Assembly (NCBI GenBank): GCA_951799405.1
Contig: OX637344.1
Coordinates: 9,920,001 to 9,984,000 of the forward strand
Source: Agapetus fuscipes
Lineage: Eukaryota; Arthropoda; Insecta; Trichoptera; Glossosomatidae
Direction: 5' to 3'
DNA length: 64,000 bases
The translations under genes and the position numbers were made by a program. This document shows positions 45,036 to 56,612 of this stretch, one piece after another. A model generated the notes under the pieces. It saw only the letters and a list, made by a program, of their open reading frames with translations. It ran no database searches and was not told the DNA's origin. Position 1 is the first letter of the stretch, and the number at the start of each line of letters is the position of its first letter.

Positions 45036-45190
45036 CTGCTGCATGTGTGGATACGAAATAGGTAAATCAAACCTCACATTAACTTTGCAGCTCCTGCTGC
45101 TTCTTTCTGAAACAGGGGTGGCATTGCCAAAAGTGGACCAGTTTTTACAGCGGGAAGGTCAGCCTGATAACAACCCAAAAGTCAAGGAAC
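45036..45190 (-). repeat. Family C element, 3' truncated
   Basis: CTGCTGCATGTGTGGATACG, GAAACAGGGGTGGCATTGCC, GGTCAGCCTGATAACAACCC, AAGTCAAGGAAC. Confidence 0.85.
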
Positions 45191-45689
45191 CTGAGTAAAG
45201 AAAATTATCTACTAGTTTTGTAATATGTGTTTTAGGTGTGCTAGAATGCTGTCTAGAGACATAATTATATTTAATATGAGTTTACACTAAGAGGAACTTT
45301 TGCGACTTAAAAAATCATCAACTAGGACCTGTTCCAAATTTATTAAGAAAATGGGATAGCACCGTCATAAGCGTTCTTATAAAAATAAGTAATCGACTAT
45401 TTAAAAATTAAACACGCGTAAGTATGCAGATACTAGTCGATAACTTCGTCACTTAGTAAAGTTCTTGCAAATTTAACCTTAGGGTATCGACTGATTCCAC
45501 AACCATTGAATGGTATGGAAGAGGAAGAGCATAGGTGTATAATTAGGGTCGGCCTAAGCTGACTTCTTCATGACCCTAATGTAGGGTTTGTTTGTTTGTG
45601 AATGGCATTGTGAAAATGGTCGGTAGCAAGCTGTCATGTTTTGATGTATAAATGAGATTGTTTTATACTTAGTACGCTGATATATATAA

Positions 45690-45960
45690 CATGTATAAGA
45701 CCTATTATGATCTACAGTGCAGAAGTAAGAGCAGACACGACAAGAACCAAAGGACTACTCAGGACATCAGAAATGAAAGTTTGTAGACTACTCACAAGCA
45801 GAACATTGAGAGATCGCGATAGGATATTTTGAGATGGAGCAGATCCAGAAGTGGTTTTGGAGAGATTATTTCTTTAAAATGAACACATCGTAGCTTTTTA
45901 TATGCCAATAGGTCAATGCCTAGCTGGAAGACCTCTTAAAAGGTTGAAATATAGCTGTAC
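45690..45960 (+). pseudogene. RTE/CR1-like reverse transcriptase remnant
   Basis: ACACGACAAGAACCAAAGGA, CAGAAATGAAAGTTTG and ...GCTGGAAGACCTCTTAAAAG parallel the better-preserved copy at 47790-48065. Confidence 0.65.
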
Positions 45961-46129
45961 GCCATCATCTCAAGATCCACGAACCGATGCGAAGTTTTTT
46001 CGCGGATCCCAAGACATCTTTCTTTGAACGCAAGCTTTCTATCAATCGAAAATTTGGTATAATCTTTCAAATGTAATCCGCACTTCTTTAAATCAAAAAT
46101 GTCGACAAAGTAAGAATCACACGGACCGC

Positions 46130-46300
46130 TTTTTTCTTTGAAGATGGCGACGAACTTTCACCGCTCGAAAAATAAGGGTTGCCCAGACAAAACGCAATCC
46201 CATGGCCGGGTTGCTGCGAACAAAAGCGCCGCGGTCACAGGGACCCGCAAGAGAAAGAGGGACCTTTGAATCCGGCAAAGACCTACGCGGGATTTCTATA
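46130..46300. promoter_or_regulatory. GC-rich island of unknown role
   Basis: AAGATGGCGACGAAC, GGCCGGGTTGCTGCG and AAAGCGCCGCGGTCACAGGG stand out from AT-rich flanks. Short open frames on both strands show no domain. Confidence 0.25.
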
Positions 46301-46544
46301 AGGTATACGCTGAAATTTGACACCGAAACGCCGATTGTTAAAACCATTGGTTCAACAATGGCTCGGTTTGGTTTAAGATTTTTTCTTGTTTGACAGGATT
46401 GGACCAGATTAATTGTAAGTACCATCTTTTTGGTTCTTTCTATTTCACTGCTTAGCTAGGTCTCTTGAGGATGTTGATTAAGAGTAAAGCTAAAAGTTGC
46501 ACTTCAAGATTTTTTTGTGTGAATGTATTTGCTTTATAGTTGAT

Positions 46545-46650
46545 TTATTTGGTGAGTTTTTCACACTTTAAGAGCTCTGTACGAGTTTGGTTGTTGCTTG
46601 GTAAGAAGTATCAATTTCATTTAAGAATCAGTTTTTGTAAGGAAACTTAA
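46545..46650 (-). repeat. SINE-B 3' fragment, degraded
   Basis: GATTTATTTGGTGAGTTTTT, TAAGAGCTCTGTACGAG and TTAAGAATCAGTTTTTG recall the minus-strand SINE-B end. Confidence 0.45.
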
Positions 46651-47195
46651 ACGCACATAGGTATAAAGCTTTTATAGAAATCGAACCATATACCTTTTGA
46701 TCAATTATATGACGTGATAATTACTTGATCACAACAAACTCGAAAAGACAAAATTAAACATAGATTACAACTGTATCGAAAATTCTTGTAAAATATTTAT
46801 TTTAGTTAAATAAAATTCAGTAAAATTCAAAAGGTTGAAAAACACATTTTCTTTTAGAAGGAAAAAAGGAACCACTAAAAAAAATACATATTTAAGTCAG
46901 GTTAAGTATTTTATCTTCAGGAAATAAATACAAAATTTACTTTCACAAAAAGCATCATAAAATACACATTTTTATTTTTTTAAAAAGGGGTAATTTTTCC
47001 GGGCCTGTATTTTTTGTTAGAAGCTAAACCTGCCCACGTTTTTTGCCCTAAACAATACTGCGGTACAAGACGGCTAATTATTGTAACCCGATCTTTTTCT
47101 TGTGGGAAGAAAAAGAAGAAGAATATGTGACCAAAATGTCTTTCATGGAAACGCTACGATTTTGTTCATTTTTAATCATGGAATAAAGTGAGTCG

Positions 47196-47402
47196 ATTCC
47201 TACTGCAAAAATTGGTTCACTTTGCCAATGTTACCTCCTTTCAGGGAAGAGTTTGCAGTTTTATGTTCATTTGAGAATACATGTTTTATTTTGTTGGCAG
47301 TCATGTAGCATAAACGCGAACTTGCATGTGTCTGTTTTGTGGACATGCATTCAATTATTAATCCTAAATTTTCATGTATAATTTGCAATTTAGATTATAG
47401 AT
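47196..47402 (+). repeat. Family C element, degenerate
   Basis: ATTGGTTCACTTTGCCAATG, TTTTATGTTCATTTGAGAAT, GAACTTGCATGTGTCTGTTT, AATTTGCAATTTAGATTATA. Confidence 0.85.
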
Positions 47403-47789
47403 TATGCGGTTGCATATCCACTGATAAAATTCTTTGCACGTCCCTGGTTGATAACCATAGGTACGAACTAGTTATTTCATAATCACACCCTTCTGTCAAC
47501 AGCTGTGCCTTCTATGATTTATTATGCCCGTAGCTACCTTATCAACCCCTTCACGAGTAGGTATATGGGATATGTATATTGTATAGTATCCGGTATATTC
47601 TAGACTTGGATACGATTGTATACGAGCATAAAAGGCCATAATTCTAACACCGCAAGCACACCCCAATAACCGACGCTTACAATTTTATTAAATATATAAT
47701 ACTCTACCCTTTTGTAAGGCAGTGGCAACTCGAAAAATTACATTTTCAAAATCTTTGTAATTGATCTAAAAAAAACAAACCCTTAGACC

Positions 47790-48065
47790 AACATATTATG
47801 ATATATGCTGTAGAAGCTAGATCAGACACGAGAAGAACCAAAGAACTACTCAGAACATCTGAAATGAAAGTTCTTAGAATGATCACAGCCAGGACATTGC
47901 GAGATCGCATCCGCAATGATCACAATGCCTCTGAAATAGAGGACATCGTGAGATGGAGCAGATCCAGGAGAGATCATGTCTCTTGAATAAGTCATGAAAG
48001 ACTCGCACACATCGTAGCTAATAAGATGCCAATAGGGTAACACTCAGCTGAAGGACCTACTAAAA
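47790..48065 (+). pseudogene. RTE/CR1-like reverse transcriptase C-terminal remnant
   Basis: The frame reads MIYAVEARSDTRRTKELLRT and continues EMKVLRMITARTLRDRIRND, the pattern (Y-G/A-x-E)...LRxxEMKxLRxI...T-L-R/K-D-R-I/x-R following the YxDD core in RTE-type reverse transcriptases. A stop and frame loss follow. Confidence 0.8.
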
Positions 48066-48421
48066 GTTAAAATATGTAAGTGTTAAGCTTAGTTATTGTT
48101 ATTGTTGTGAATCTGCTGTTGCGGCAGATCCTCCTGCAGTGCCATGATATGCTCCACGGGTTGGGGTTTGCTGGACGTGTTCATCTCAGTATCCATTAGC
48201 CGAAATCAAGTTTTTTAGTAAATCACGAATCAAAAGATCTAGACTATAGATTAAGAAAGAAAATAAAGTATGTGATAAGATGATATGCCATTTTGAAAGA
48301 ATGAACGGTATAAGACTGACAAAATGTAGAAAACGATGAGAATGTAAAGAAAAAAGAGGAAAGCAAAGGGATGACGGAAAAAAATGTATGGGTTGATCAG
48401 ACTGCTCAAAAAGAATACACA

Positions 48422-48708
48422 AAATGGTCTAGTGGTAGCGCTTTAGACTCGTATATGGAAGGTCGTGGGTTGGAATCCCGGCGCGCGGTGCACAATTTTT
48501 TTTCAAATATGCTCTTCGCTGGGTTGAACAATTCATACGCTTTTACCAAAGACCGGTTACCAAAGGTCCATCCAGCCTTACAGCAACTGGGTCTTGCTTG
48601 AGAATTGGCGCTTTCTATTGATACGATCAAGTTCGCAGAGGGCTCTTGAAGCCTGATCCACACAAAAACAGCGCTTACCAAATAAATCATATTATTATTA
48701 TTGTTATT
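48422..48708 (+). repeat. SINE-B, near full length with (ATT)n tail
   Basis: TGGTCTAGTGGTAGCGCTTT, GTCGTGGGTTGGAATCCCGG, CTTCGCTGGGTTGAACAATT, CCTTACAGCAACTGGGTCTT, ending AATCATATTATTATTATTG. Confidence 0.95.
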
Positions 48709-50071
48709 GTTGATTCACGGCCAAAAAAATAATAAGCTCAATAATTTCCGGACGCCAATGCTCAAGCGCTTGCCACCCCATTTGTACAGGTAACGCGGTA
48801 ATCTCTTCAAATACAATTTAAATAACAGATTACCCCCTCCCCCTTTCAAAACGCGGCAGCCATGTTGAATATTCAAATTTAGAACTCCTCTATTATACCG
48901 CGGGACAATGAATGGGACGGGATGTATGTATTTTTTTTCACGAAATATGTTTCGGGGATGTTTTTCGAGATCTCGCTTTGGGGGATGTTTTCGGGGATGC
49001 GTAGGAGGGAAGGGGGGGGGGATGATTTTATTCCGAATTTGAAATGGTCCTTTGTGTAGATTAGTTGAAATGAAATAGGCACAATGGCAGGGATATAAAA
49101 TGTTTATTTCCTGTAAGAAAATATTCAAATAAAATTCGTACCTACTTCTTGTACTTGGAATTTGTGTGATAGATGTTTTTTTAGAGCGCGGTAAAAATAC
49201 TGAGAGTGGGTTTAAGAGGAGGGAAAAATCTGGGACATGATTTCTATAATTCGATATCGGGAGGAAAAGGGAGGAATACGCATCAAAAGTAACCTAGTGG
49301 GAACAAGAAAGTTCATAAATAATTTTATTTTTTGCTTGCGTACACAGTTTGTATAAAAGTAGAACAATGTAGTGACACATACTCTCGAATGTACGAGCCG
49401 AAAAAGTAAACTATAAAAAAAACAATCTTGCTCGTTTAAAAACTACCAACAGGGGTTCTATTATGTAAAGTAGTACGATGGATCGATGATATTTTAGGGG
49501 TAAAAAACACGATATAGCAAAGAGTTTATTTGAGAAAAATGGGCAAAGCGCACGTCCAAATATATGTAGTGAAAGAAAATGTCGATTAAATTAATCAATT
49601 ATGTTCCAATTCTTTATGAAGTCAATTTAAAAAAAATATTTTTATACCCAAGGTCCGTAGGTACATCGTCCGTACGAGGTCGGTATGTGTTTTTGAATAA
49701 CATGGTAATTGTGTTTCTTAGGTTATAAGGCGTTTTAAAACCTTTATTTGTGATTTAATTCAGAATATTCTGTATGTTAAATGAACGATCAGATTTTTTA
49801 ATAATAATATAGGAAGATTGAGTACCCCTGCGTGATCGGATCCCATCTGTAGACCTCTCATCCTCTCCCACAATGCGTCCCATTGAATAGTTGGCCTCAT
49901 TGTCGGGCCGCGTCCCTTGCACACTACAGATGCCCTGACAGATAGGCGTTGGCCACCCCTGCCACGGCCCCGGGGTCTGAAGAATGCAAGCGAAGGCTGT
50001 GAAAACCATCACGGGGGGGTGAGAAGTAATGCTGTATGTGCAGACACCTAGGGAATCTATAGAGGGAACTA
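48709..50071. other. No gene seen; GC-rich patch
   Basis: The 49820-50010 patch (GATCGGATCCCATCTG, GGCCGCGTCCC, CACGGCCCCGGGG) next to an AATAATAATAT tract may be the 3' end of an unrecognised non-LTR element on the minus strand. Otherwise AT-rich. Confidence 0.35.
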
Positions 50072-50320
50072 AAAAAATATTTTATCTAATGTGACCAATT
50101 TTCATCTAATCAGAAAAATATTATCTTTTCTGACAAAATCTTATCTATAGTGTCCAAATCTCATCTAATCCGACTAATTTTTATCTAAACTGACTAAATA
50201 TTATCTAATCAGACCAATTTTTATGTAATTGGACTAGGTCTTATATAATCTGACTACATCTTTTCGAAATTGACACATAAAAAGTGACCGAATCTTATCG
50301 ATACCAAAATTGACTTTTTT
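50072..50320 (+). repeat. Degenerate 20-bp satellite, first block
   Basis: Repeating unit close to TAAATATTATCTAATCAGAC, about 11-12 divergent copies. Confidence 0.85.
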
Positions 50321-50336
50321 TTTAAAAGAACGTCAT

Positions 50337-50502
50337 GAGCTCTCTAACAGAAGGTCGTGAGTTTGATTCTGTCAGATAAAAAAATGGCAATTTAGTTTTC
50401 AAATTTTTCATTTACCTTTACCAAAGACCGGTCACCAAAGTTCCATCCACCCTTACAGCAATAGAGTATTGCTTGAGAATTGGCGTTTTCCATGACGATG
50501 AC
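50337..50502 (+). repeat. SINE-B inside the 20-bp satellite
   Basis: GTCGTGAGTTTGATTCTGTC of the head, ACCAAAGACCGGTCACCAAA, CCTTACAGCAATAGAGTATT. Head truncated. Confidence 0.85.
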
Positions 50503-50559
50503 AATGTTGACAATGTGTGCACCAAATGTATAATCCTAACATGCATATGTACCTATGAT

Positions 50560-50725
50560 CAGAATAAATAGTATCTTGACTGACCAAATCTCCTATAAAC
50601 TGAACAACTCAACGGGACTAAAGAAAACATGTCTAATGTAACCAATTTTCATCTAATCAGAACAATCTTATCTATGTACTCTTACAAAATCTTATTCAAA
50701 TCTTATCTAATCCGACTAAATATCT
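50560..50725 (+). repeat. Degenerate 20-bp satellite, second block
   Basis: The same unit resumes after SINE-B. ACCAATTTTCATCTAATCAG occurs in both blocks (near 50095 and 50641). Confidence 0.85.
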
Positions 50726-51298
50726 GCAACATCTAAAATGTTTTCTTTTTTCTATGAAAAACACACATTCGAAACTATTTTTTTAAATCTTAATTTTAAT
50801 ATAGACGTTTGTTGCCTACTTTTCAGATATTTCTGCCTGCATAGGATGCTCGTCCTTGAATTTAGATAATTTTGGTCAACCACATAGATTATTTTCAAAA
50901 CCACTGAATCAATGAGTTTTACATTTCGCGCCCATTTTGAATTTACAGATGGCGATTTTTTTTTTCCACCAAAACTGCGGTCGAAATAGAACACAAACGT
51001 TGTAACCCGATATTGTAATGAAATAAATTGAAATAGGGTGCTACCAAAAATTGTACGAACAAAATGCTTGTTTGTATTTCAAAGGACTCTATAATTTATT
51101 AAAAAAATCTTGTGGTGGGGATAATTGTAGGTAAGCTACAAAAATAGGCGCTTTCCCTATTCTGTACAAAATAATATTCAGAATAGAATGGGTATTTGTT
51201 ATTTTGTGCCCCGGCAGTTGGCACCCATCTTTGGTTTAATGGCGCGCATGCTGAAATTTGATATTTAAATCAGGTATGAAAATTTTGCTTTATTTGTC

Positions 51299-51523
51299 AA
51301 TATATCGATACCTTAAAGGTAAAACTGAATAAGTGACATATTCAGCTAACATGGGTTTCTAAGAAAAATGCATCTCTTTTCTCATATCATGTGAAAATCC
51401 TGTAGTTTAAAAGTATTTCCTTATATAATTGGTTCACTTATATGAGAAATCTATTTTTTGGATAATTTCTCAAATCTGTGGATCAGCACTTATTCAGTAT
51501 AACCTTTAAGATGGCGATATTAA
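51299..51523 (+). mobile_element. MITE family M1, best copy
   Basis: Left CCTTAAAGGTAAAACTGAAT and right TATTCAGTATAACCTTTAAG form imperfect inverted repeats of about 38 bp. Interior without coding capacity. Confidence 0.85.
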
Positions 51524-51579
51524 GTTTCCTTTTTACAATGTTTTTTGGTAGTTTTTTATTTTATTTTTGCATTTTTTTT

Positions 51580-52012
51580 TTAACTTGTAAAGATAAAATA
51601 TCTTTACTAGTGAGATTTATATTGAATGCATGTTCAAAAGCCGACACGTGCAAACTTGTTCTCACAAATGCTGCATGTGCGTCTCATGACGAATTAATAA
51701 CCCAAATAAAAATACAGAAAATAAATGTTAGGATGATTTATTTGGTTAGCGCTGTTTTTGTGTCAGTCACACCTAAAGAACCCTTTGCAAGCTTGGACGT
51801 CGCTATAGAAAGCTCCACTTACAGAAACAAGGCCCAGTTGCTGTGAGACTGGATGGCCCTTTGGTGACCTGTCTTTAATAAAAAAAACACACACACCTCA
51901 AATGAGCATAAAGCTCTCAACTCCTACCGCCTTTTCCGCAATCAGAGGTGACATTGGTAAAAGTGATCCATTTTTATAGCATGGAAGTTAGCTTCGTACC
52001 AATGTATACACG
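51580..52012 (-). repeat. Family C element split by SINE-B
   Basis: 3' half 51580-51726 (GCCGACACGTGCAAACTTG, CAAATGCTGCATGTGCGTCT) and 5' half 51886-52012 (CCTCAAATGAGCATAAAGCT, CAGAGGTGACATTGGTAAAA) are continuous in the consensus. Confidence 0.85.
51727..51885 (-). repeat. SINE-B inserted in family C
   Basis: TTAGGATGATTTATTTGGTT, GTCACACCTAAAGAACCCTT, AAGGCCCAGTTGCTGTGAGA, GGTGACCTGTCTTTAATA. 5' truncated. Confidence 0.92.
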
Positions 52013-52204
52013 TATAGTTGATTTGTTAAGAAATGAACGAAAAATTAAACATCGGAATTCAGCCCGATTGCGAGAGATCTTGGAATGATTTAAAATCATG
52101 AAAAGGCGCGATATAAATTTAGAATTGTATTGTATTGTATCTTATGGCCATGTATGAATTAAACATTAATTTGAAAAAAAAAATCTGGATTTACTTATTT
52201 CATA

Positions 52205-52275
52205 CCTCACTGGGATATGAAGCGCGAACCTTTGCTCATGAATCTAAATTAATCACTACACCATCGGACCGGTTA
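52205..52275 (-). repeat. SINE-B-type tRNA head
   Basis: Minus strand: CCGGTCCGATGGTGTAGTGA and AAGGTTCGCGCTTCATATCC. Confidence 0.65.
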
Positions 52276-52446
52276 CTTGCTAGGTACACCATCTGACACA
52301 ACGCAAGTTTTTGTCTTTAACTTGAACCAGTAATTTATAACCGTAGTCGAGGATTTAATTGTTAAGGCATCCTGAGAGGTGTATAATTTTATAATTAACA
52401 ACTATCATAAAAATACTTTATTAAACAAACTTCTTCTTTTGTTGAT

Positions 52447-52630
52447 CCGGTCGATAGCTGAGTAGATAAAACGCTTGCTTTTAAAGCTAAAGAGATAGTT
52501 TTCGTTCAACCATCAAAGGTGTTAAGAAATGATTTCCCGTCAAAATAATAACTAAATTCCATTCGCTACATGTGACCCCTTCGGGGAAAACGCGGCTAGA
52601 AGTACTGCTATATGTGTAGCTTACTAGCGT
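52447..52630 (+). repeat. SINE-A copy, internally deleted
   Basis: CCGGTCGATAGCTGAGTAGA head, AAATGATTTCCCGTC, CATTCGCTACATGTGACCCC, ATATGTGTAGCTTACTAGCG. Confidence 0.88.
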
Positions 52631-52675
52631 TAGTAGTAGCGTCCTGTCGATTCCTCGGTTGGTCACAAGGGTTCT

Positions 52676-52978
52676 TAAAAATGATTTCCGGTTTCGGTGT
52701 TTATTTCAAACCCGAAATCAGACCATTGACATGGTTTCCTCAGCATTCACTAGAAATGACAACCAGCCACAAAACCCAAAAACATAAACCAGAAATAAAA
52801 ACACCGGCAAGGCTTATTCAGCCTTCACAGAAATAAAAAAAAAACTTCTCTTCGAGTGCAGGGAAAACCAAAAGTAATGTGGTTGGCGTATCGCCATTCC
52901 TGTGAAAATAAATAGGTTCAACTCGCAACATGCAATTCTTTTAAGGACAATGCAGCAAGAAGTTACATTATACGCCTT
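52676..52978 (+). repeat. Second SINE-A copy in tandem, 5' truncated
   Basis: ATGATTTCCGGTTTCGGTGT, CACCGGCAAGGCTTATTCAG, GTGAAAATAAATAGGTTCAA, CAGCAAGAAGTTACATTATA. Internal insertion of about 60 bp. Confidence 0.85.
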
Positions 52979-52992
52979 TTTTAATGTATGTA

Positions 52993-53112
52993 CATTTTTG
53001 AAATTGATATACAGATTCAGCATTTGTAAGCGCGAACTACACTTGTTGGTTTGTGGGCATACATCTGAGAGCTTTAAATGAATATATCCTTGCAACTTAG
53101 ATTATAGATTAT
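52993..53112 (+). repeat. Family C 3' half
   Basis: CAGCATTTGTAAGCGCGAAC, GGTTTGTGGGCATACATC and CCTTGCAACTTAGATTATAG. Confidence 0.88.
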
Positions 53113-53379
53113 AGATATCATTCAAGGGGCATTAGTGAAGATAAAAGTGAAATTTATCGTCCATTGTTTTAGCCCGATTCTCAAAGTGCTTAGGTACTTG
53201 GCGAAATGGGGGGCGCAGGATCGACGTCTGCCGTTTCTATTACGGTCATAAATAAAGGATGGGCATGAGAGCAACTGACTAAGTGTATAAATGCGCATTC
53301 GGATTTTATGCGTTGTTTTTGATAACATATTTTACAAAACATATTTTCGGGAAAAAAATTTTTTATACAAAGTGAGGAA

Positions 53380-53512
53380 AAGATAAATGAAGAGAGCGAT
53401 GAGTGTCGAGGAAATGAAAGAAGTGTGCTAGGACAGAAAGTGGAGACACATTTGTGGAGGTGCTGGCTACTCCTTGCGGAATGGTGGCTGGATACAAGTA
53501 GGTAAATGGACA
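53380..53512 (+). pseudogene. Retrotransposon C-terminal remnant
   Basis: GTCGAGGAAATGAAAGAAGT, GGACAGAAAGTGGAGACACA, CTGGCTACTCCTTGCGGAAT. The same block recurs at 63145 and 34500 (minus). Confidence 0.5.
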
Positions 53513-53741
53513 AGTAAGTCTCCTTGTTTTCCTTTTGCCAACGTAAATCTGCAGCGGATTCGTAGTAATCCTGTCCTTAGTCTTCTTATTATTTTTTTTT
53601 TTTTTGTATTATTCAAGCTACCCGTGATCTAGCAACAATATCACAAGAAGTGCCACCCGACGAATGCTAGGTATTAGCTTCAGTAACATCTAACCATGTA
53701 CTTTTAAGAGTCATGGAAGGTTCTTCTTTGACTTATAGGTT

Positions 53742-54001
53742 ATTCCTTGACTTACAGGTTGGTATGAGGCTGACCACCCATACTGTTAAAAATAGTTCAC
53801 TTTGCCAATGTCACCCCTGTTTCAGGGAAGGTTGGCAAGAGTTGCAGGGTTTATGTTCATTTAAGATTGTGTTTTTATATTGTAGGTCCACATGCGGCAT
53901 GTGTTAGCGCGAACTTATTCATGTCTCCTTGTGGGAATGCGTTTAATTTGAATTTTAAATGATATATATCTTAGCAGCTTAGATTTAGATTTAGAGATTA
54001 G
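53742..54001 (+). repeat. Family C element, GATTTA-tail type
   Basis: TCCTTGACTTACAGGTTGGT preceded by a partial duplicate of the 5' end, GTAGGTCCACATGCGGCATG, ending CAGCTTAGATTTAGATTTAG. Confidence 0.93.
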
Positions 54002-54701
54002 CACGCCTCTTGACTTCACGGACACGCCTTTCGTAACTTGAGAAAATATGTAGCTTTGCATGAGCGTCCATGTGCTATGGGTCCTGATTATGAGCAGGGA
54101 TTGAGCATACATGTATAGGTTTCATAAGAAATGAGAACGTACTCTTTTAGTAACGGGGAAACCGTCAATTCAAAGAAATTGGTTTACGTAAAGCTGTTTT
54201 AAGGAACAAAAAAAAACTAAATGTTTTTGCCTCTACCCAGTGCACGCGACTGATACATATTACAGTAACGATCATAAAAAATGTGTATCAGTGAAGTAAA
54301 ACCGTTGTGTTATTTTCTTCTACTCATTTTAATGGTTTCTCAGTCTAACTGCTAAGTACTTCTTTGTGGTTTAATTTGTAAGTTTTCTTCGTGAATAAAA
54401 ATAAAAATTCCACGCTTCAGTTAATCTTTATTTTCATTTTTTAATGCCATTTAATTATGGGCGAAAAGTCGTTGCGCCAATTTGTCGTTTTGTGGTTCGA
54501 TGACAAAAGGAGACAAACCACAAATTCATCATTTCCTTCACGCGTAACACTGCAGGTAATTTTAGTGATTGCCAACCCAACTGGTGCAAATTAAAATGAC
54601 ATTAAAGGATCGTGGGGCGGTAGATTCACCGTAGACCTAGTTCCATTAACTAAAAATATTGTTAAGAATGTGTGATTGTATGTTTGTATATATTCTGATC
54701 T

Positions 54702-54800
54702 GAAACCCTAATCTGAAGTGAACAAATAAGCCCTGCAACTCTTGCCGACCTTCTCTGAAGAATTTTTACTGTATGGTATCAACCTTTTAGTCAAGGCACT
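54702..54800 (-). repeat. Family C 5' half
   Basis: CCCTGCAACTCTTGCCGACC, CTTCTCTGAAGAATTTTTAC, ATCAACCTTTTAGTCAAGG. Confidence 0.85.
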
Positions 54801-54827
54801 TTTTCTAAGTTTTAGCCACTATATATA

Positions 54828-54920
54828 TACAAGGATAATTTATTTAGAAGGTACACAAAACCAAAGAGCGCCGTTTTTGTGTACCTATTTCACACCTAAA
54901 AGGCCCTCTCAAATCACGTA
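54828..54920 (-). repeat. SINE-B 3' end
   Basis: AAGGATAATTTATTTAG, GAGCGCCGTTTTTGTGTACC, TTTCACACCTAAAAGGCCCT. Confidence 0.82.
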
Positions 54921-55657
54921 CCTATAAGATTTTTTTTAAAGATGTATCTTTAGTGCTCCTTTAAATACACCAACAGTTTATGTCTTAAGTGGTAGTCTGT
55001 GCCACTCTATTGGGCCCGCAAACCGGAAAGCACGGTGCCCAAAACTAGTGCGTGTCTGACGTGACAGTTGGACTAAGTCAACCCACACCCCGCAGAATTG
55101 AGCGTTTGTTCAAATCTATCTCAACGGGTGAGAACATGTCAGACGAGCATGAAGGAGCCGCACTTACGTAGTTTTTTTCTAATCAGGCATTCCTATGTTC
55201 GTATGAGTAAAACGCTACAGAAACAGTTGTAGTGCTTAGAAATCGTAGAAAAGTGTTAGTTTGAAACACCATATTACTGTTTGATATTTTTCATTGTGTG
55301 CGTACTTATTCATGGTTCGGTATGTTCGCGCATACGTAAAATTGCCCGGGTAATTATCCAGTAATATTCCCTATAGAATTATTGCGAGCAAATTTCTCTG
55401 CACGCCAACCACAAGCAAATATGCTCTACGCAAAAAAAAACGCAACTAAGCAATATATAAGGTGTAACTATAAGAAATTATAAAATAAAATAAAAACACA
55501 CAGAGTTTTATTTTTACAAATTGAGTGTTTATTTCACCTCGAGTACTTTGGACTTGCTTACATCATTTTCAAGAGTTTATCTGTGCTTTTTTTTAATTTT
55601 TATAATTTCTCATAAAAATGGATTTTCATTGTATGAATGCATCAACTCTAGAAAGCT

Positions 55658-55962
55658 CAAAGTGTAACTTCTTGCCGCGTTATACCTGAAGGGTTTCGCA
55701 TGTGGCGAGTGGAACCTATTATTTTAACAGGTAAGGAGGGCAGCCTTGCGCCAACCAGTTCAGTTTAAGTGTGGGTTTCCCAGCTCGTGAGGGGGCTGGT
55801 TCTCATTTCTTGTGAAGGCTGAATAAACCTTATCGGTATTTTATTTTGGAGTTTGAAATAAACACCGAAACGGGAAATCATTTCTGACACCCTCGGTGCG
55901 ATTTGAACCCGAGCTCTCGGCATGGAATGCAAGCACTCTACCACCTGAACTATCGACGGGAC
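55658..55962 (-). repeat. SINE-A, near full length
   Basis: AAAGTGTAACTTCTTGCCGC to GAACTATCGACGGGAC, with GGTGCGATTTGAACCCGAGC at the B box. Confidence 0.93.
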
Positions 55963-55980
55963 ATGCTCTATTTTAAGTAT

Positions 55981-56351
55981 TTAATGTTTTGTCATTTTAC
56001 ATGTTTTCTTGTGATGTTTTGTAATTGTGATGTTAAGTCATGTGATGTTTTGTCATGTGATGTTTCTTGATTTGATGTTGTGTCATTGTGATGTTCTGTC
56101 ATTGTGATGTTCTCTCAATTGATGTTGTGTCATTGTGATGTTCTGTGATTGTGATGTTTTCTCATTTGATGTTGTCATTGTGATGTTCTGTCATTGTGAT
56201 GTTCTCTCATTTGATGTTGTGTCATTGTGATGTTCTGTCATTGTGATGTTCTGTCATTGTGATGTTCTCTCATTTGATGTTGTCATTGTGATGTTCTGTC
56301 ATTGTGATGTTCTCTCATTTGATGTTGTGTCATTGTGATGTTCTGTCATTG
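55981..56351 (+). repeat. Minisatellite, 16-17 bp unit
   Basis: Tandem units near GTCATTGTGATGTTCTG, with variants TTTGATGTTGT. Higher-order pattern of alternating unit types. Confidence 0.95.
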
Positions 56352-56526
56352 GATTAAAGATTTTAAATTATGATTACGGTCGTTAGACATTTTATAGAAT
56401 GAAAAAAACGGATTTTACTGACCGTGCAAAATAGAAGAACGACTTTCTCTACGTTTTGTCGGAGTCATATCTGACGTCCTCAGGAGACGTGTGTCTTCTA
56501 CAAAGAAGAACCACGAACTGCCACTG
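56352..56526 (-). repeat. Insertion splitting the minisatellite
   Basis: Non-repeat sequence between two parts of the array. The minus strand has CTGAGGACGTCAGATATGAC and TCCGACAAAACGTAG, reminiscent of retroelement 3' ends (Penelope-like is a guess). Confidence 0.4.
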
Positions 56527-56612
56527 TCGTTTGACGTTGTGACATTGTAAGTTCTGTCATTTGATCTTTTGTCATTGTGATGTAATGTCATGTGGTGTTT
56601 TGTCAACCGCTG
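56527..56612 (+). repeat. Minisatellite, second block
   Basis: GTTCTGTCATTTGATCTTTT, GTCATTGTGATGTAATGTCA continue the array unit. Confidence 0.88.

Noticed and set aside
48715..49128. 137-codon minus-strand open frame
   Set aside because: Low-complexity Pro/Lys-rich translation with no family resemblance; probably chance.
55981..56612. CRISPR-like array
   Set aside because: Units are contiguous without spacers; this is a eukaryotic minisatellite.
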